From assembly GCA_013076295.1 (NCBI GenBank), contig RQOL01000861.1:5434235-5498234 (forward strand): a DNA stretch of 64,000 bases. Reading direction: 5' to 3'. Origin of the DNA: Sanderia malayensis (taxonomy: Eukaryota; Cnidaria; Scyphozoa; Semaeostomeae; Pelagiidae). Every line of letters starts with the position of its first letter. The stretch's first letter is position 1. Below are positions 1 through 12,664 of the stretch, piece after piece. Below the pieces are notes generated by a model. It did not search any database. It saw only the letters and a list, made by a program, of their open reading frames with translations, and was not told the origin of the DNA. The position numbers and the translations under genes are program-made.

Positions 1-96
1 TGCATACGGGAAAGTATTCTGGTTTGGCTGTTGAAGAAGAAGTCATTTTACTTCAGTAAAGGAACAGAAAGCAATTTGTACAAGCAGAGTGCAAAG

Positions 97-2077
97 ATGA
101 ATATCGCAGGCTACAAAATTGTTCTGACAGTGGCCATGCTGTTGTTTTCAAACATAAGATTGAGCTATGCCTATTGGTGGTAAGTTTACGCTTCTGATAG
201 CGATGGAACACCTTGTTTTACATATTCAAGACTTTGTTATGGCATAGAGAATTAAACAACTTTCCAAATACCCAGTAATTTTCAGCTTACTAATCTGCAG
301 CAGGGAGGAAGTTACTGACATTTTGTTACTGACTTCTTTTGCGCTTAAAAGTGACCGATAATGATAAAGTTTTGGAAGCGGTTATGACAAATGTTATGTT
401 CTGCATATGTTATGAAATGGAATTCTTCTCAGGAAACGAAACGCCGTCGCATGACTCAGCTTTACTCTATTCATTTCATGTCTGTGTAAATAACCATTTT
501 GCTGAACCCTTTGAGACATGGCGCACCTTTTCATAAATCTAGCATTGTTTTCCTTTTGTATTCCATATTTCTACTGCCATCCCACGACAGTATTGCAGCA
601 ATTATTCTTTATAGGCTTTAATTATGGAACTCATCAACTTTTAAACCTTCTTAATTAAAATAATCTTCAAAATGTTAGCCTATAAATATTTGTTTCCATT
701 GTCCCACATGAAATCAATCTATCTAATTTATTTAACTTTTAACTTTTCTTTTGAAGGGCCTTGGGCACACAGGGCTTGAATGTTGTCCGTAATTCAAGGA
801 TAACTGAGACTGCATCCGTTTGTAATTCATTGCAAAATATATCTGAAAAGCAGAAGAAGTTGTGCAAAGAATATCCTGATCTTATAAAAAGTGTTGCCTT
901 AGGCGCAAAGATATCTATAGCTGAATGCAAGTACCAATTCAAAGACACACGATGGAACTGTCCTGTTACCAACGATGGTACATCTGTTTTCGGAAAAATA
1001 CTTGAGAAAGGTAAGTTAGCACTTAATTAAATGCATGTTTAATGCAAAGTGAAAATCGGAAGATGTAACTGAAAGTAAGAAAAAATATTGTTTCGTTCAG
1101 GCACCCGGGAAGCAGCATTCATCCATGCAATAACTGCCGCAGGACTATCATCAGCCGTAACTGAAGCTTGCGCACAAGGAAAGTCAACTCACTGTTCATG
1201 TGATAACTCTTACAGAAGAGCTCCTGGCAACGTGGGGTGGAGATGGGGAGGGTGCAGCAGGGACTTCAATTTTGGCCTAAAATTCTCTGAAAAATTTGTG
1301 GACGACAAGAAGAAAGGGAGAAGATCCCCCAGGATTGATATGAACAAACACAACAATGGTGCCGGTAGAGAGGTAGCCTTTCTTGTTCAATATGTTTAAA
1401 CTACAAAAATATTCTGTTCAAAACCTTCACATTCAATTCCAGTAATTGCAGTCAAGCGCACAAACTATTATTTTCTTCTATTCAGGCAATAAGACGTCAT
1501 CTCTATCGAAAATGCAAATGTCATGGATTGTCAGGATCATGCGAAATTAAAACATGTTGGATAAACTTGCCAAAATTCAGAATTGTAAGTGTCTTTATTT
1601 TCAAACTTTTTCACACTGGAAATTTTGTCAATGAATCAAATTATTTTAAATTTAGCATGACATTGTTTAGCAATGCTCTGAAAATTGTTACAGGTTGGAA
1701 AATTTTTGAGAGGTAAATACGACGATGCACATGAAATGAAAGTTGCCTACAAGAGGAAAGGCAATTCACAACGATACAGGCGTCTGAAACCAAAAAACCG
1801 AAATTTGGACAAACCAACAGCACAAGATTTGATATATTATGAACAATCACCAAATTTTTGCAGAACAAATGTTCAAACAGGATCGGTTGGAACAAGAGGC
1901 CGCGAGTGCAACATTACGTCATCTGGAGATGACGGCTGTGCGCGCATGTGCTGTCGTCGTGGAACAGATTTCAAAGCTGTTGCAGTCACAAAATCTTGCA
2001 AATGCAAATTCGTATGGTGCTGCAGAGTACAATGTCAAAAATGTACTGAAATCAGGAAAATATATACGTGTAAATAG
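97..2077 (+). CDS. Wnt: Wnt family secreted signalling protein, complete, five exons
   Basis: Exons 97-179, 757-1010, 1101-1372, 1486-1584 and 1694-2077 join with matching phases and GT-AG introns into 363 aa. The start at 97 opens a hydrophobic signal peptide, as expected for a secreted ligand of Frizzled/LRP receptors. I count 24 cysteines after the signal peptide, the canonical Wnt number. Exon 4 carries the [11 protein letters not shown] block, whose serine is the lipid-attachment site read by Porcupine and Frizzled. The C-terminal cysteine-rich hairpin region, including [10 protein letters not shown] and a terminal TCK, is intact. The N-terminus has WWALG, an ECKYQF-type helix motif and RWNCP. 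Subfamily is not settled by eye: VFGK before GTREAAF resembles Wnt4 and Wnt2/7 types. The gene looks functional. Confidence 0.96.
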
Positions 2078-4840
2078 ATAATTTTAATTGCAGTAGAAAT
2101 GGTAAATTATTTTCGTTATTGCACTTTTACCCTGTAGCTTACGGGATGGCGAGATCCTTCACGATAAGCAGCCAATTACGATACATTTCAAACAATCTGA
2201 TACTAATTCAGATTGTTAATCAGATTACCAAAGGGGTACGAAAAAGTGACAATAAGTGGATATTTAAAGTTGCATTCAGTTTTGTTTTTATAATCCACAA
2301 TGTATATAGCATACCACTTTAGAAATATTTAATGGAATAATTTTATGCTTTTATTCATTCATTTTAGCATAGTGAGTGAAAACGACTATAACCGTAAAAG
2401 CAAGTATTTTGATATGATTGCACGCTGATATCTACATCTACTCTGCATTTCACCAATGCTATTTTATTGAAATATTTCCAATATTGCGAAACGTATTTAT
2501 TTTACGATAAAAGTGGATGTAGATTTGTAAATAAGTAGATATTTTCTAAAAGTAAGCATCATTTCAGTATTTTTATAACGTTTAGCGGAAAGGTAAAAAA
2601 TAAAGAATCAATAATTCGTGTGCGCAACAAAAGATCTTCAGATCTCACGACTCGCTCACACAAACAGCTCTTTGACGATAACTAACACAGTTCAATTAAT
2701 ATATCCAACTTTTCAGTAAAGCAGGGTAATTAGCAAATAATCTTTTGGAATTGCTATCCTGTTTAATGCAATTTGCTGTAACAAGTTAATTGAATGTTTG
2801 TCAAATTAAATTATATTACCTACTAACAATATGTAACATTGAAATGACAATTGTCTTCTTTGTCAAATGAGTCTACATTTATAATTGATCTCTCTTGAGT
2901 AAAAGGCAATTTGTTCAGGGCCTACATATCAATAACCGTTTTCTCTCTTCACCAAATCGGATTGATATTGAATGCCCATTGGGGTTGAAAACCTTACCTT
3001 CAATACCAAAAACTAATCATGACTTATTCAAAACTCAATTTGTTTCGGGCAATCTGAATTTTCCTTGGTTTATCAACCTTATGCTGTTCCAATGTAGCTT
3101 CCGGTAGGCTGCACAAGTTTGCAATCGAATTTCTAGAAAGTAGCGCGCGCGTAGTGGCGGCTCGGTTTTTTCTTAAGGGGCTGGGAGTCGGCAGTGAAGT
3201 GGCACTCCTTCATAACAATCAAAGGGTAACCTTTCGGTGCTCACGGCACTTTGGTTATTGAATATGATGGATGGTAGTTGTTACTGATAATATTTAATTA
3301 AGGGAAGAAACTCTAGCGGGGAGAAACTTTCGTGACTGTAAAGAAAGAAAAACGCGCAGTTCTTGGAATTTACTTTAGTGAATGAGTTAAAACTTTCGCT
3401 GGAATAAGTTTTCAGGAATTTGAATTTTTTGTGAAATTACAGATGATCTCCGACAGTGTTCTGCAAGTGTTCCACGACTGTTGGAAGCTTCTTTTCATGT
3501 TGACAGGAAAATGTGAAAAGGTTTTCATTTAAACACGGTTATTTTGAATCCTTCCTTTATTCAATTTTATTGTTCGTGAGATGAGATCGATTTCCCACGC
3601 CTGGCCCTTTCGTTCCTTGCCTGTTCTTTTCCGAAAACACTTCAACTTATTCCCCTTCGCCTCCTTCGATGTAATGGCTCTTTTTCAGCTAAAAATTCCC
3701 TGTACCTGTATTTTTCGAAATTTTACACTTTTCTCCTTCGAAAATTCTTCCGCCCTTTGTTTTCGTCTAATCTCTGCTAGTGCTTTGTTGTGTGCTCTGT
3801 CAGCAGATGCTGCAGTGCCTAGGCTTTTGTTTTGCGTGCGAGGGGGAGATGTCCCGAGCTTCCTCGCGTACTGAATTCTTCGATTCGAACAAAGCCTGTT
3901 GAGCTATGCGACTCCCTGACAATTATTGCGACTGGATGATGTAATGCTTCCGGATCGATCGTGCGTTGTTGAGCATTTTCGAAACAATGAATCCCTGTTG
4001 CGTTTTGCACTAATCCAATTGCGTCCTTTGTTGTTGTGTCCTTTGATTGATAAGGAAATTATAAATTGACCAATGAAAATAGGTGCCTCCCCGCAATGTA
4101 TTATGGTAGGAGATATAAAAGCCGAAAAAAGTTCACATGAATTTTCCCCAGTGATGTTATACTCTCACTGCCGTGAGCAAAAACATATTTGCTGACTAGT
4201 ATGCCGACTTTAACAATAACAGTTTTGCAATGATTGATATCCTCGGCCATGAATAAAATTTGTTTGTCTTAAACGAGAACAAGAGCGGGAATAATTAGCC
4301 TATTAGGAATAAATTCTTTCAAGTCATGATCGACTGCCTATACTTTTTAAAGCGCCTTTATATTTCTTAAAAACAGCCACAAACGGCTACGGCATCCTTT
4401 CCTTGGAACCCTTGGCCGTACATTGTGCAGGATGATAATACAATGGCATAGCGGAACCAAACTCCCCCTAGCTTTGGTGCCTCTTTTAATATCGGCGCTC
4501 CTTCAAACAAGTCTACTGGGGCTACGGCCTCCTGCCCCCCTGCCAGGTCACCGCACCTTTTGGTTTTGGTTTTGGTCACAACACATGCTTTTGGATTACA
4601 CACACGCTGAAGGAAAATTTCAAATTTGAAGATCTCTATTACTGAAAATGAATGCGAATTAGGAAGCCGGTTCAATCCATGTACAGCAAAATCATTGCCC
4701 GGGTTCAAGCGCCTATCTATACTCAATTACTTCGCTTAAAAGTGCAGGCACTCATGCAAGGAAATTTAAGATTGTGCTATTCTTCAGGATACAAAAAATT
4801 ATTCAGATAGTGGCGCAAGCATCTGTTAAGAGTTTTTAAA
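2078..4840. other. gene-free stretch after the Wnt gene
   Basis: This holds the presumed Wnt 3' UTR and then non-coding sequence. I see no exon-like reading frame with splice sites and no recognisable family. The open frames here are short and low in complexity. Confidence 0.5.
2599..2604 (+). promoter_or_regulatory. possible polyadenylation signal of the Wnt gene
   Basis: An AATAAA hexamer lies about 520 bases after the Wnt stop. It is a plausible 3' end, but such hexamers are frequent in AT-rich DNA. Confidence 0.3.
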
Positions 4841-5478
4841 GCCTGGTCTTCATATCGTCGTAAGCGACTGGGACGTGTCCCCGTCAAGACGCCGTCACCA
4901 CGGCGTCATTCATGTTCCAATAAAAAATGATCTGTCCCCGTCATGATGCCATTGTTTCCATAAAAATGATTGTTGAAGCGTTGCATGCTGAGACAAGGAT
5001 TTGGGTGCGCGAATTTCTTAAAAAGAGACACAAACTTGGCTAGTTTCACAAGTTTCACACACTCTTCACGAAACTCCGTTTACATGACAGATAATATTTT
5101 TTTCATACCCAATAGAACTGTTTGGTCTGGTAGTATTTTAAACTTGATAACCCCTTTTAAAAGTTACTTGGAAGCCAAGAACATTAGATGATTAAACTTT
5201 AATTTTTTGTAAATATACTTAGCTACAATAGTTTTGAACCGACAATTCAAAAGAAAAAATGCAGGAGAAGAGAAGCTATCAGCCCGAGACTTGTGACCAT
5301 ATTGCGTAAACATGTTTCCATATAAAAAATCAACGCAGATGCAACCGGGAGACGACGGCGTCGACGGGGAAATTATTAAAAACATATTACCACCATATCG
5401 ACGTAAGCATCCCCGTCGCATCCCCGATGACACGACGCCGTCGCCTCCCCATCGCTTACAACGATATGGAAACCAGGC
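4841..5478. mobile_element. inverted-repeat element (MITE-like), GCCTGG termini
   Basis: The left end GCCTGGTCTTCATATCGTCG is mirrored at the right end by CGATATGGAAACCAGGC, giving roughly 30-bp imperfect terminal inverted repeats that include TCGTAAGCGA/TCGCTTACAACGA. The subterminal DNA is unusually rich in GACGCCGTC and CCCCGTC motifs on both sides, in contrast to AT-rich flanks. No protein is encoded. The target duplication is unclear because the flanks are A/T runs, so the superfamily is unknown. Confidence 0.7.
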
Positions 5479-7889
5479 TTTGTAATCTCGTTTTTGTGCA
5501 CATATGTTAATTTAGGGGACTAAATGTGCTGCTAAAAATAAGAAACTATTAAAAAACTCTTAGAACTAGGATTTCAGCATAAAAGATCCAATCTAAGGAA
5601 TTTAGAAACATAACATTGAGGTATTTTTCATCTAAAAAACACAGTGTAAAGAAGTGGCCAAAGACCTCAGCAAGAAAACTTGCATCAACATCCATCTGGT
5701 TTCAACACCAAATTTCTTGGGTGGCGCAGCCAGAAATCTCCACAAAATGTAATTGAAATTAGTCAGAAATCATAAATATATTAAATTGCTTTACAGTAAT
5801 AACTAAAGAAAGCCTGAAAGCAGTTGTCGATTTGTCATTTGAAATAAGAAGCTAAATCTAAATAAACTTTCTGTAACTGCTTTGCCCGTTAAGCGGTTAC
5901 TACTGGCAAATCCTTCAAAGCGATCCTATGTATGTATAAATTAAATCTTGATCCAAATAGCTGCCCTGGAATATATCATTTGGATTGTTTATATGGTGGG
6001 TCGTATCTTGGTGAAAAGAAAGAAAATATACTGAGTCGCTCAATTGAATATCAAACAAATAGCATTAAAGAAGTGTGCAGTTCCTGCACAGCAGCTAGAC
6101 ATTGCCACGTGTATGGTCAGTTTGATTTGATTGGCCAAAAATGTTGAACAATTGAAATTGTAAAAAGAAATGGAAACTGTTAGAAAACAGTGAAATACGA
6201 ACAGATGCAGAATTTAATAATAAACTAAGGGTTTTCAGAGATAATGGCCTCTGTGTCTATACTAATGGTTGGAAACCACTTTTTCGTAACAACGGAATTC
6301 TCAAATCACAAATTGTAACCTGACAAATTTTGTATCGTATTTATTTTAGCTTGATAACAACATTACCAAATATGAAATCACTATACTGCAAATACTGTTA
6401 TTAGATCATTTGATAATTAATACAAACTATATGAGCCTTTTGCAGAGGCCCTAATTCCAAGAGTTCCAAATTTGCACTCTAATGCCATTTTTTACCGTGT
6501 TTTACGTTACTCAAAGAGCAAATAACAAAACTATTTATAATTGACTGATACTTTGCGCAATTCTGCGCGATGTTAATAAATTTCAATTATCTCGCTGCTT
6601 TCATTTTCTTCATCATCGGACTGCACTCATATGGCACTTGCTTCTAATTCATCTTCGTCCACTTTCCTACCCTGATTCCTAGCATCTTCGTCCCAAGATT
6701 TGCTCTAACGTCATTTAGGGCCATCGATGGGTCCATGGGAATGTGCATTGCCGGCAAAAAGGCATGCCAAGAAATTTTCCTATCTCTAAGGGTATGTTTG
6801 TATGAGTAAAGGTTATCCCGAGCTTATCGAGTATATTTTATTATATTATTATATTATTTATTATTTTATTATATTTTAAGACCTCTAACCTCTCTGCAAT
6901 ACCTAATTTTTGTTCACAATTTAAGACCATGATTAGACATGAAAAGATACCTCAGCAAGCTCTTCATTGAGTCTACTTCACGAATGTTAAGAAACAAGCG
7001 TCCACTTCGCAACAAAGTACTAGTGAGTAAATACGTTAAAACATAATAAAACAAAATAATAGCGCACGAATTTTCGACGACAAATGTTACGACGATAGAA
7101 GGTGCATTTTATAATAATAAACAATTAGCATCAAATCGAAAGGTTCTTTCTCTTCATGGAATAGTGTTGAAAGGAAAGGATCTTGAACTTGAAATCTGAT
7201 AAAGATCCAATATTATGCTTGGAGCTCTTGATATTTGAAACACAATCCTTAAACAAACAAAACTACAATGCAGCTACAACAATCTTATCCTTCACTGGGA
7301 GCAGACCTTCCAAGAAAAAATATGGCTCTCTTGAATTATAGCTCCTTTCTGTAAGCAACCAGAACATTTTGATGATTTGCACTTGAAAGTTGAAGTTCTT
7401 CTGGCAAAGTAGCAAAAACCTTTTCCAACAGAATCTCACTTTTTACTTTTAGCTGAGCTGATACTGGGTTATCTTTGGATGGGCCAAGCTTATGTTAAGC
7501 TAAATGTACCGAGACAAGGGTGGAGAAGCGTATCAAAAGTGGGGTAGAGTGAAGGGGAGCACGTGCCTCAACCGCGGGCATCTTAGGTACTGATGAAAAG
7601 CAACAATAAGACCAATATAGTCAGTTCAGAGCTACTCTAGCGGCATTCTTACTGTATTGTTATCAGGCTTGGTCTATCACAATTACGTTCAGACATTTCT
7701 CAAAATTACATTTAGACATAAAAAATATCCGCAAAAAGAGTATTTGTTAAACTTGAGAATCCTTCATTCATTTTCAGGATAATTAGAATTATGAAACTAT
7801 ACCAAATGACACTTTCTTCAATGATAGAAAGTCATTTAATTCAATGAAAACTATACCACAAGTATTTCCATTAGCTATCCAATATTCTC
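5479..7889. other. gene-free AT-rich stretch
   Basis: No supported coding exon was found. A low-complexity TTATTA-type tract lies at about 6,830-6,885. The remainder is unique-looking AT-rich sequence before the 3' end of the L10 gene. Confidence 0.5.
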
Positions 7890-8605
7890 TCAAAGTACTT
7901 TAGAGACACCAGTATTAGATTCAGGATTGGCATAATGTTCTAAACTCATTACCAAGCTTTTTTGGGCTTTCTCAATCACATCCATTAATCTTAGACTGGG
8001 TTGCTGAAGATGTGCAAGTAATTCACTTCTCAATGTATCAAGTGGTGGTAAATCGGAGTATTCAATGACCTGATTTTTACTCAAAAGTTTGTCATCTACT
8101 ATGCCACCAAGCATGTCTAATTTAGGCATAGTTTTAATTGAAAGGACAAAGTCTTTTAGATTATCTTTCTCACTACTGCATGTCACAACAGAGCCCCTGA
8201 AAAGATGACCAAGGCCTTGATATCTTGTTTCTTCTAGCACCTTAACACTTAGTTTTGTTGGGAATACTTTTACCTTTATGTCATGCTGCTGCAATGTATA
8301 GCGAATATTATTCCATTCATGACTGTGTATATCATTGTATTGCAGAACAATAAAGTATTTACTACATTCAAGTGCACTCTTCAAGCCTCCTCCCATCATC
8401 TGCTTTCTTTCATTGATCTAAACAGACAAAACCATACTTGACCAAACATTTTTGATATATAAATGCTATGTTATCTGAAAAAGGCTTAGTAAAGAAAATA
8501 TTCTGCTTGTTCAACGCAGGCACACCTTTCGTTCTGATGATCTTTTTTTGCCAGTTTTGCATGTTATCAATTCATATGAATGGTTCCTTCTGAGAAGAAT
8601 CTTAT
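7890..8605 (-). CDS. MRPL10: mitochondrial ribosomal protein L10 (uL10m), 3' part
   Basis: The last exon runs from an acceptor at 8417 (INERKQMMGG start) to the stop at 7890, 175 codons. It shows the L10 core pattern YFIVLQYND, a KVFPTKLS strand, YQGLGHLFRG, a central MLGGIVDDKLLS, and a C-terminal helix around LLAHLQQPSLRL. These match animal mitochondrial L10, a large-subunit stalk-base protein of the mitoribosome. A plausible upstream exon lies at 8605-8526 (strong T-rich acceptor, GTGTGC donor, phase-compatible). Its protein does not clearly align with known N-termini, and the start codon and transit peptide were not located. The last exon is solid; the 5' end is open. Confidence 0.8.
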
Positions 8606-9145
8606 CTGAAATAAAAAAAAAATAAAATAACTTATGTGTAATTAAAATATAACCAAGGTCTTTATACAACAAGTTAGCTGTTCAATGAGTAGCATGACCA
8701 GAATGGGCAGACAAACTGTAAGCCTCACATGGGAATTCCTGATCTCATGTATACTCTGAGTTATAAGATACATATGTATACTCCATACATTAAGGCTTTC
8801 CAATAAAAAACAACCCTGAAAACATTTTTGGATATTCTCCTTTGACCAAAGAAATTCAAAGTATAAGAGTAAAAAGAATGTAGCAAACAAATGCATTCAT
8901 TACTTTTCCTACCAAGTTGAAAAAAGACTGGAACAAAATGTAAGCATCACCAGTATGGACATGTGAATGTGATTACCTTATTTAATTTTTTATAACATTT
9001 ATAACATTTTTTTTATAACAAAAAAGGAGTCTTTTAATGACATCCAACAGAAAAAAGTTGACCTCTTGATTCACCCATTGCTTTAAACAGGGACTGCTGG
9101 CACTTTCAAATACAAAAAACTTTCTCATTAATTACTCATTAATCT

Positions 9146-9400
9146 TTGTCCTTCCAGGTTGGAAAACATGTCGATTTTCGCGGACACGTCGTAGCGAGCA
9201 AATGTAAATTGTGGGCTGCGGCCTGCAAGCAAAAGACTTTTGTGGTGCGAGCAACCGCAGTTGTTTGAACAAAATACTGGCTGCTGCGAGCTGCGAGCTG
9301 CGAGTGAATGGCCGATGCTTTTGTTCGTAGCTGCAACTCAAAACTATTGAAGAGCAGCGTCACTGCGAGCATTTGCATGTTTTCCAACCTAGTTGTCCTT
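9146..9400. mobile_element. 239-bp hAT-like MITE with 8-bp target duplication
   Basis: The element 9154-9392 starts CCAGGTTGGAAAACATG and ends CATGTTTTCCAACCTAG, a near-perfect 17-bp inverted repeat. It is flanked by TTGTCCTT at 9146-9153 and again at 9393-9400. The interior is richer in GC (repeated GCTGCGAG) than the flanks and non-coding. An 8-bp duplication is typical of hAT elements. Confidence 0.82.
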
Positions 9401-9445
9401 ATGATGGACAGAAAAAGCCATTTTTGTAAACAGTAAGCATTTGAT

Positions 9446-11088
9446 TTGATGGTGTGCAAAGCTGCATGCAACTATATTACAAAAAGTCGGCTCAACTTAA
9501 ATGAACAGAGATTGGCTACAGATTTAGGTAAATGGAACTCATCAATGAAAAATGGGATATTTCCTGATATTTGGAAAATAGCTAGAGTAGCTCCGATCTT
9601 CAAGTCTGGGAAAAGGGATGATACCAACAATTATAGGCCTATTTCAATTCTCTCGGTTTTTTCCAGAATTTTTGACAAAATAGTCCACGATCAACTACAA
9701 TGTTTTTTGAAGGCAAACAAGACTCTTACAGCAAATCAAAATGCATTTCAAAAACTTTGTTCCACAGTTACGTCCCTCATAAATAGTACTGAAACTTGGC
9801 TAAATAATATCGATAACCGTAAACTTAACCTAACGATATTCCTGGATTTGAAAAAAGCTTTTGACACTGTTAATCATAAAATAATCATTGATAAATTGAT
9901 CAAGTATGGTATCAAAAGAACTGAAATAGAGTGGTTTAAGTCTTATTTGACAGAAAGAAAACAATACTGCTCGCTCAACAGCCAGAAATCTGCAGCAAAA
10001 GAAGTAACGTGTGGGATTCCTCAGGGATCCTGTCTAGGTCCTTTGCTTTTCATACTGTACCTTAACGATTTTGAGGGATGCTTAAATTTCTCAAGCGCTA
10101 GCATGTATGCAGATGATACGCATACAACGATTGCTTCGGGAAACGTAGAGGAGCTTATAAGAATGACAAAAGAAGAACTCCTTAGTATAAGTGATTGGCT
10201 ACGAATAAACAAGCTTAGTCCTAATCTATCCAAGACTGAATACATGTTGATAGGGCACCCACGTAGGCTCAACGAGTTAGAAGTCTTCCCACCGCTAGAG
10301 CTAAACAAATGTGAAATAAAGCGTGTGATGAAAACTAAATCTCTCGGAATGATTGTAGATGATGGCCTCCGCTGGAATGACCAGTATAAAGCACTTTTAG
10401 GCAAATTAGCGGGTGGCTTATCGTCTCTAAAGAAGCTCAAGCATATCCTCCCTCAATCAAAACTATGTGATGTCTATCGCGCTCTTTTTGAAAGCCATTT
10501 AAGATATGGCGATGTCATATGGGGGAGCCTTTCTGCTACCCAGATAGGTTCCCTACAACGTATGCAAAAGAGGGCCATAGACATCATTGAAAGAGCAAGA
10601 ATAAAAGACAACTGGCATAATAATATTTTGAATATCGGGAGTTTAATTCAGCTTGATCGTTCTGTGATGGTTTATAAAATCTTGAATAAAGCTTGCCCCG
10701 AAAGCCTATGGGATATGTTTGAGCATAGATGCAATCTCTCAAATTATGAAACAAGGAATAGTAGAGACCTTCATATCCCAAAAATAAATCTAGAAAACAC
10801 AAAGAGAGGCTTTCAGTACTCTAGCATCAAAAATTGGAATAGTATTCCAATTGAGATCAGAGAGCTGTCATCGCTACCCGTCTTTAAAAAAACATTAAAA
10901 AGACATTTACTGAGCAATGATAACTCAGAATGACCAAAACGACTCCCTGGAAGAACAGTATCGCTTTATTTCACATTTGTATTTACCCTTATTTTAACTT
11001 ATTTAATGACTTAAGCAATCACTTATATTATACTATATTATGTTATTATTATGTATCTTATATCTAAAGCTGAAGGGATATCGTTATT

Positions 11089-11126
<38 letters not shown>
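9446..11126 (+). mobile_element. 5'-truncated LINE (CR1/L2/Jockey-type) with open RT frame and A-tail
   Basis: The open frame 9446-10933 holds most of a reverse transcriptase: FPDIWKIARVAPIFKSG, NNYRPISILS, FLDLKKAFDTVNHK, CGIPQGSCLGPLLF, the catalytic MYADD, and the thumb/C-terminal region ending near residue 490. The endonuclease part is missing, so the copy is 5'-truncated, as is usual for target-primed insertion. A 3' UTR of about 160 bases ends in a run of more than 25 A at 11,098-11,126. Absence of stops across the whole remaining RT suggests a young insertion. I could not find a convincing target-site duplication. It would not be autonomous. Confidence 0.9.
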
Positions 11127-11128
<2 letters not shown>

Positions 11129-11690
11129 TATACAGATACTTGTTCATTCAAAATTTAGCTGTAAATAAAACAATGCAATCACTTGGCCAGAATTCACTGT
11201 CATGGTAATACACTCCACCTGCATAAATTTCTCTATGCTATCAGCATGGGGAATTCTACAAAAGGGCATGAAATTATTCGATGATGATGTTCGGCATATT
11301 TATTTTATTTATTTCAATTTATATACGAATGACATGCTGCACACAACACAATATGGGTAATGCAGGAGTTGGATCACAGGGGGTGGTCTTTTGACAAAAA
11401 TTATTTACTCACGAAATGGGATGATTCCACAAGATGCATCTGGACTAATGTAACGCATGGTCCCAAAAGTTGCTGCAAAGTATCTGGTAACAATGAAATT
11501 CATTATTGATCGTCTGTAATGAAGCACCAGTTTGATTTAGGCCTAAGATTTGCGCAACAACAGCACGGCCAGTGTTCTCACCTTACTTCATGTAGATAAC
11601 CTACGATTCACACGAAAATATCCTGGCAGAGATCTGAAAAATTCCTGAGATTTGCGAAGCGCTTTTTTGAAAACTTTCAGGACGGGGTAC
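11127..11690. other. gene-free stretch between LINE and nested transposon cluster
   Basis: No coding exon or clear repeat boundary was recognised here. Confidence 0.4.
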
Positions 11691-12032
11691 GGAACGGAGG
11701 GGGGCGCCGGAAGCACTTTGAGGCGGCGGGGGCAGCTGCTCAAAAAGGGTACATTTTCAATGATTACAAAAAGTGATCAATCAGTAAAGAATTTAACAGA
11801 AATTATATTAACTCTGAAATGCGTTTATAGGCTAAAATCTTCCAAAATAGTTTTTGCGTCTCCCTTCTCTTCTCTTATCTTTTAATAAATTCACTGGCAA
11901 CTTTTTATGAGTTGATGATGTCCATGCGTTGTTTGTGCAGATTAGCAAACATTTTATTGCTTGAGTTGTTTGCTGTCATATTAGACCTTAATCATGTATT
12001 TATTCGACGCGTCGTATTAAATGTACGTTCGG

Positions 12033-12664
12033 CTGTTGCAGCGGCGGATCCAGACCAAAGTCTGACTAGTGCAATTTGTGGGTTTTTAGGGCGTGTCCCC
12101 AAGGCCTTCGTACACTGCCACACCATTTGAAAGACGAAACGCAATCATTCTGACTTAATAAATGTTTTAGAATATTTCTTTGATTGTTTAGAAGAAGCTT
12201 TAAAGTAAAACACAGTATTTTAGAAGAAAACAAGCAAAAATAATTATACGTATTCTACATCTACCAGATACTGCCTGCCTTCTAAAAAAGAAGATTCCGG
12301 CAGGGTATTACTTCTATTCAGAGGAGTTCCGGTTCCGGACAGGACTTTAGTTACATCAAAATATTAACATTCCGATAAATACGTAATAATGACGTTTTGC
12401 CCCAGTCAGCCCTGCATTTTTATTGGTAGATTGGCCTTTGCACCAGTGGAAATGGCGTTTTGCACGAGTGAAAACTCATTTCATTGGCTAATATTGAGCT
12501 TTGAATACAATAAAACCCGGGTCATTGGGGCAGCAGAAAGCTGTGACGTGTTCCTAATGCAAAGGGCAACAAGTTTTCACAACCATTCTGCGTAATTGCC
12601 TTTGGGAGAATCTGACTGCTGCATTTGCATCAGTTGCACCAGTCTAGATCCGCCTCTGCTGTTG
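12033..12664. mobile_element. 620-bp hAT-like non-autonomous element
   Basis: The element 12,039-12,658 begins CAGCGGCGGATCCAGAC and ends GTCTAGATCCGCCTCTG, 17-bp inverted repeats with two mismatches and the CAG start usual for hAT ends. CTGTTG flanks both sides (12,033-12,038 and 12,659-12,664). That is shorter than the usual 8 bp, so the duplication may be eroded. The interior is non-coding. Confidence 0.72.

Noticed and set aside
10021..10440. 139-aa reverse-strand frame
   Set aside because: It is the antisense shadow of the LINE reverse transcriptase.
11652..11885. 77-aa frame spanning the outer inverted end
   Set aside because: It crosses a transposon boundary and has no recognisable domain.
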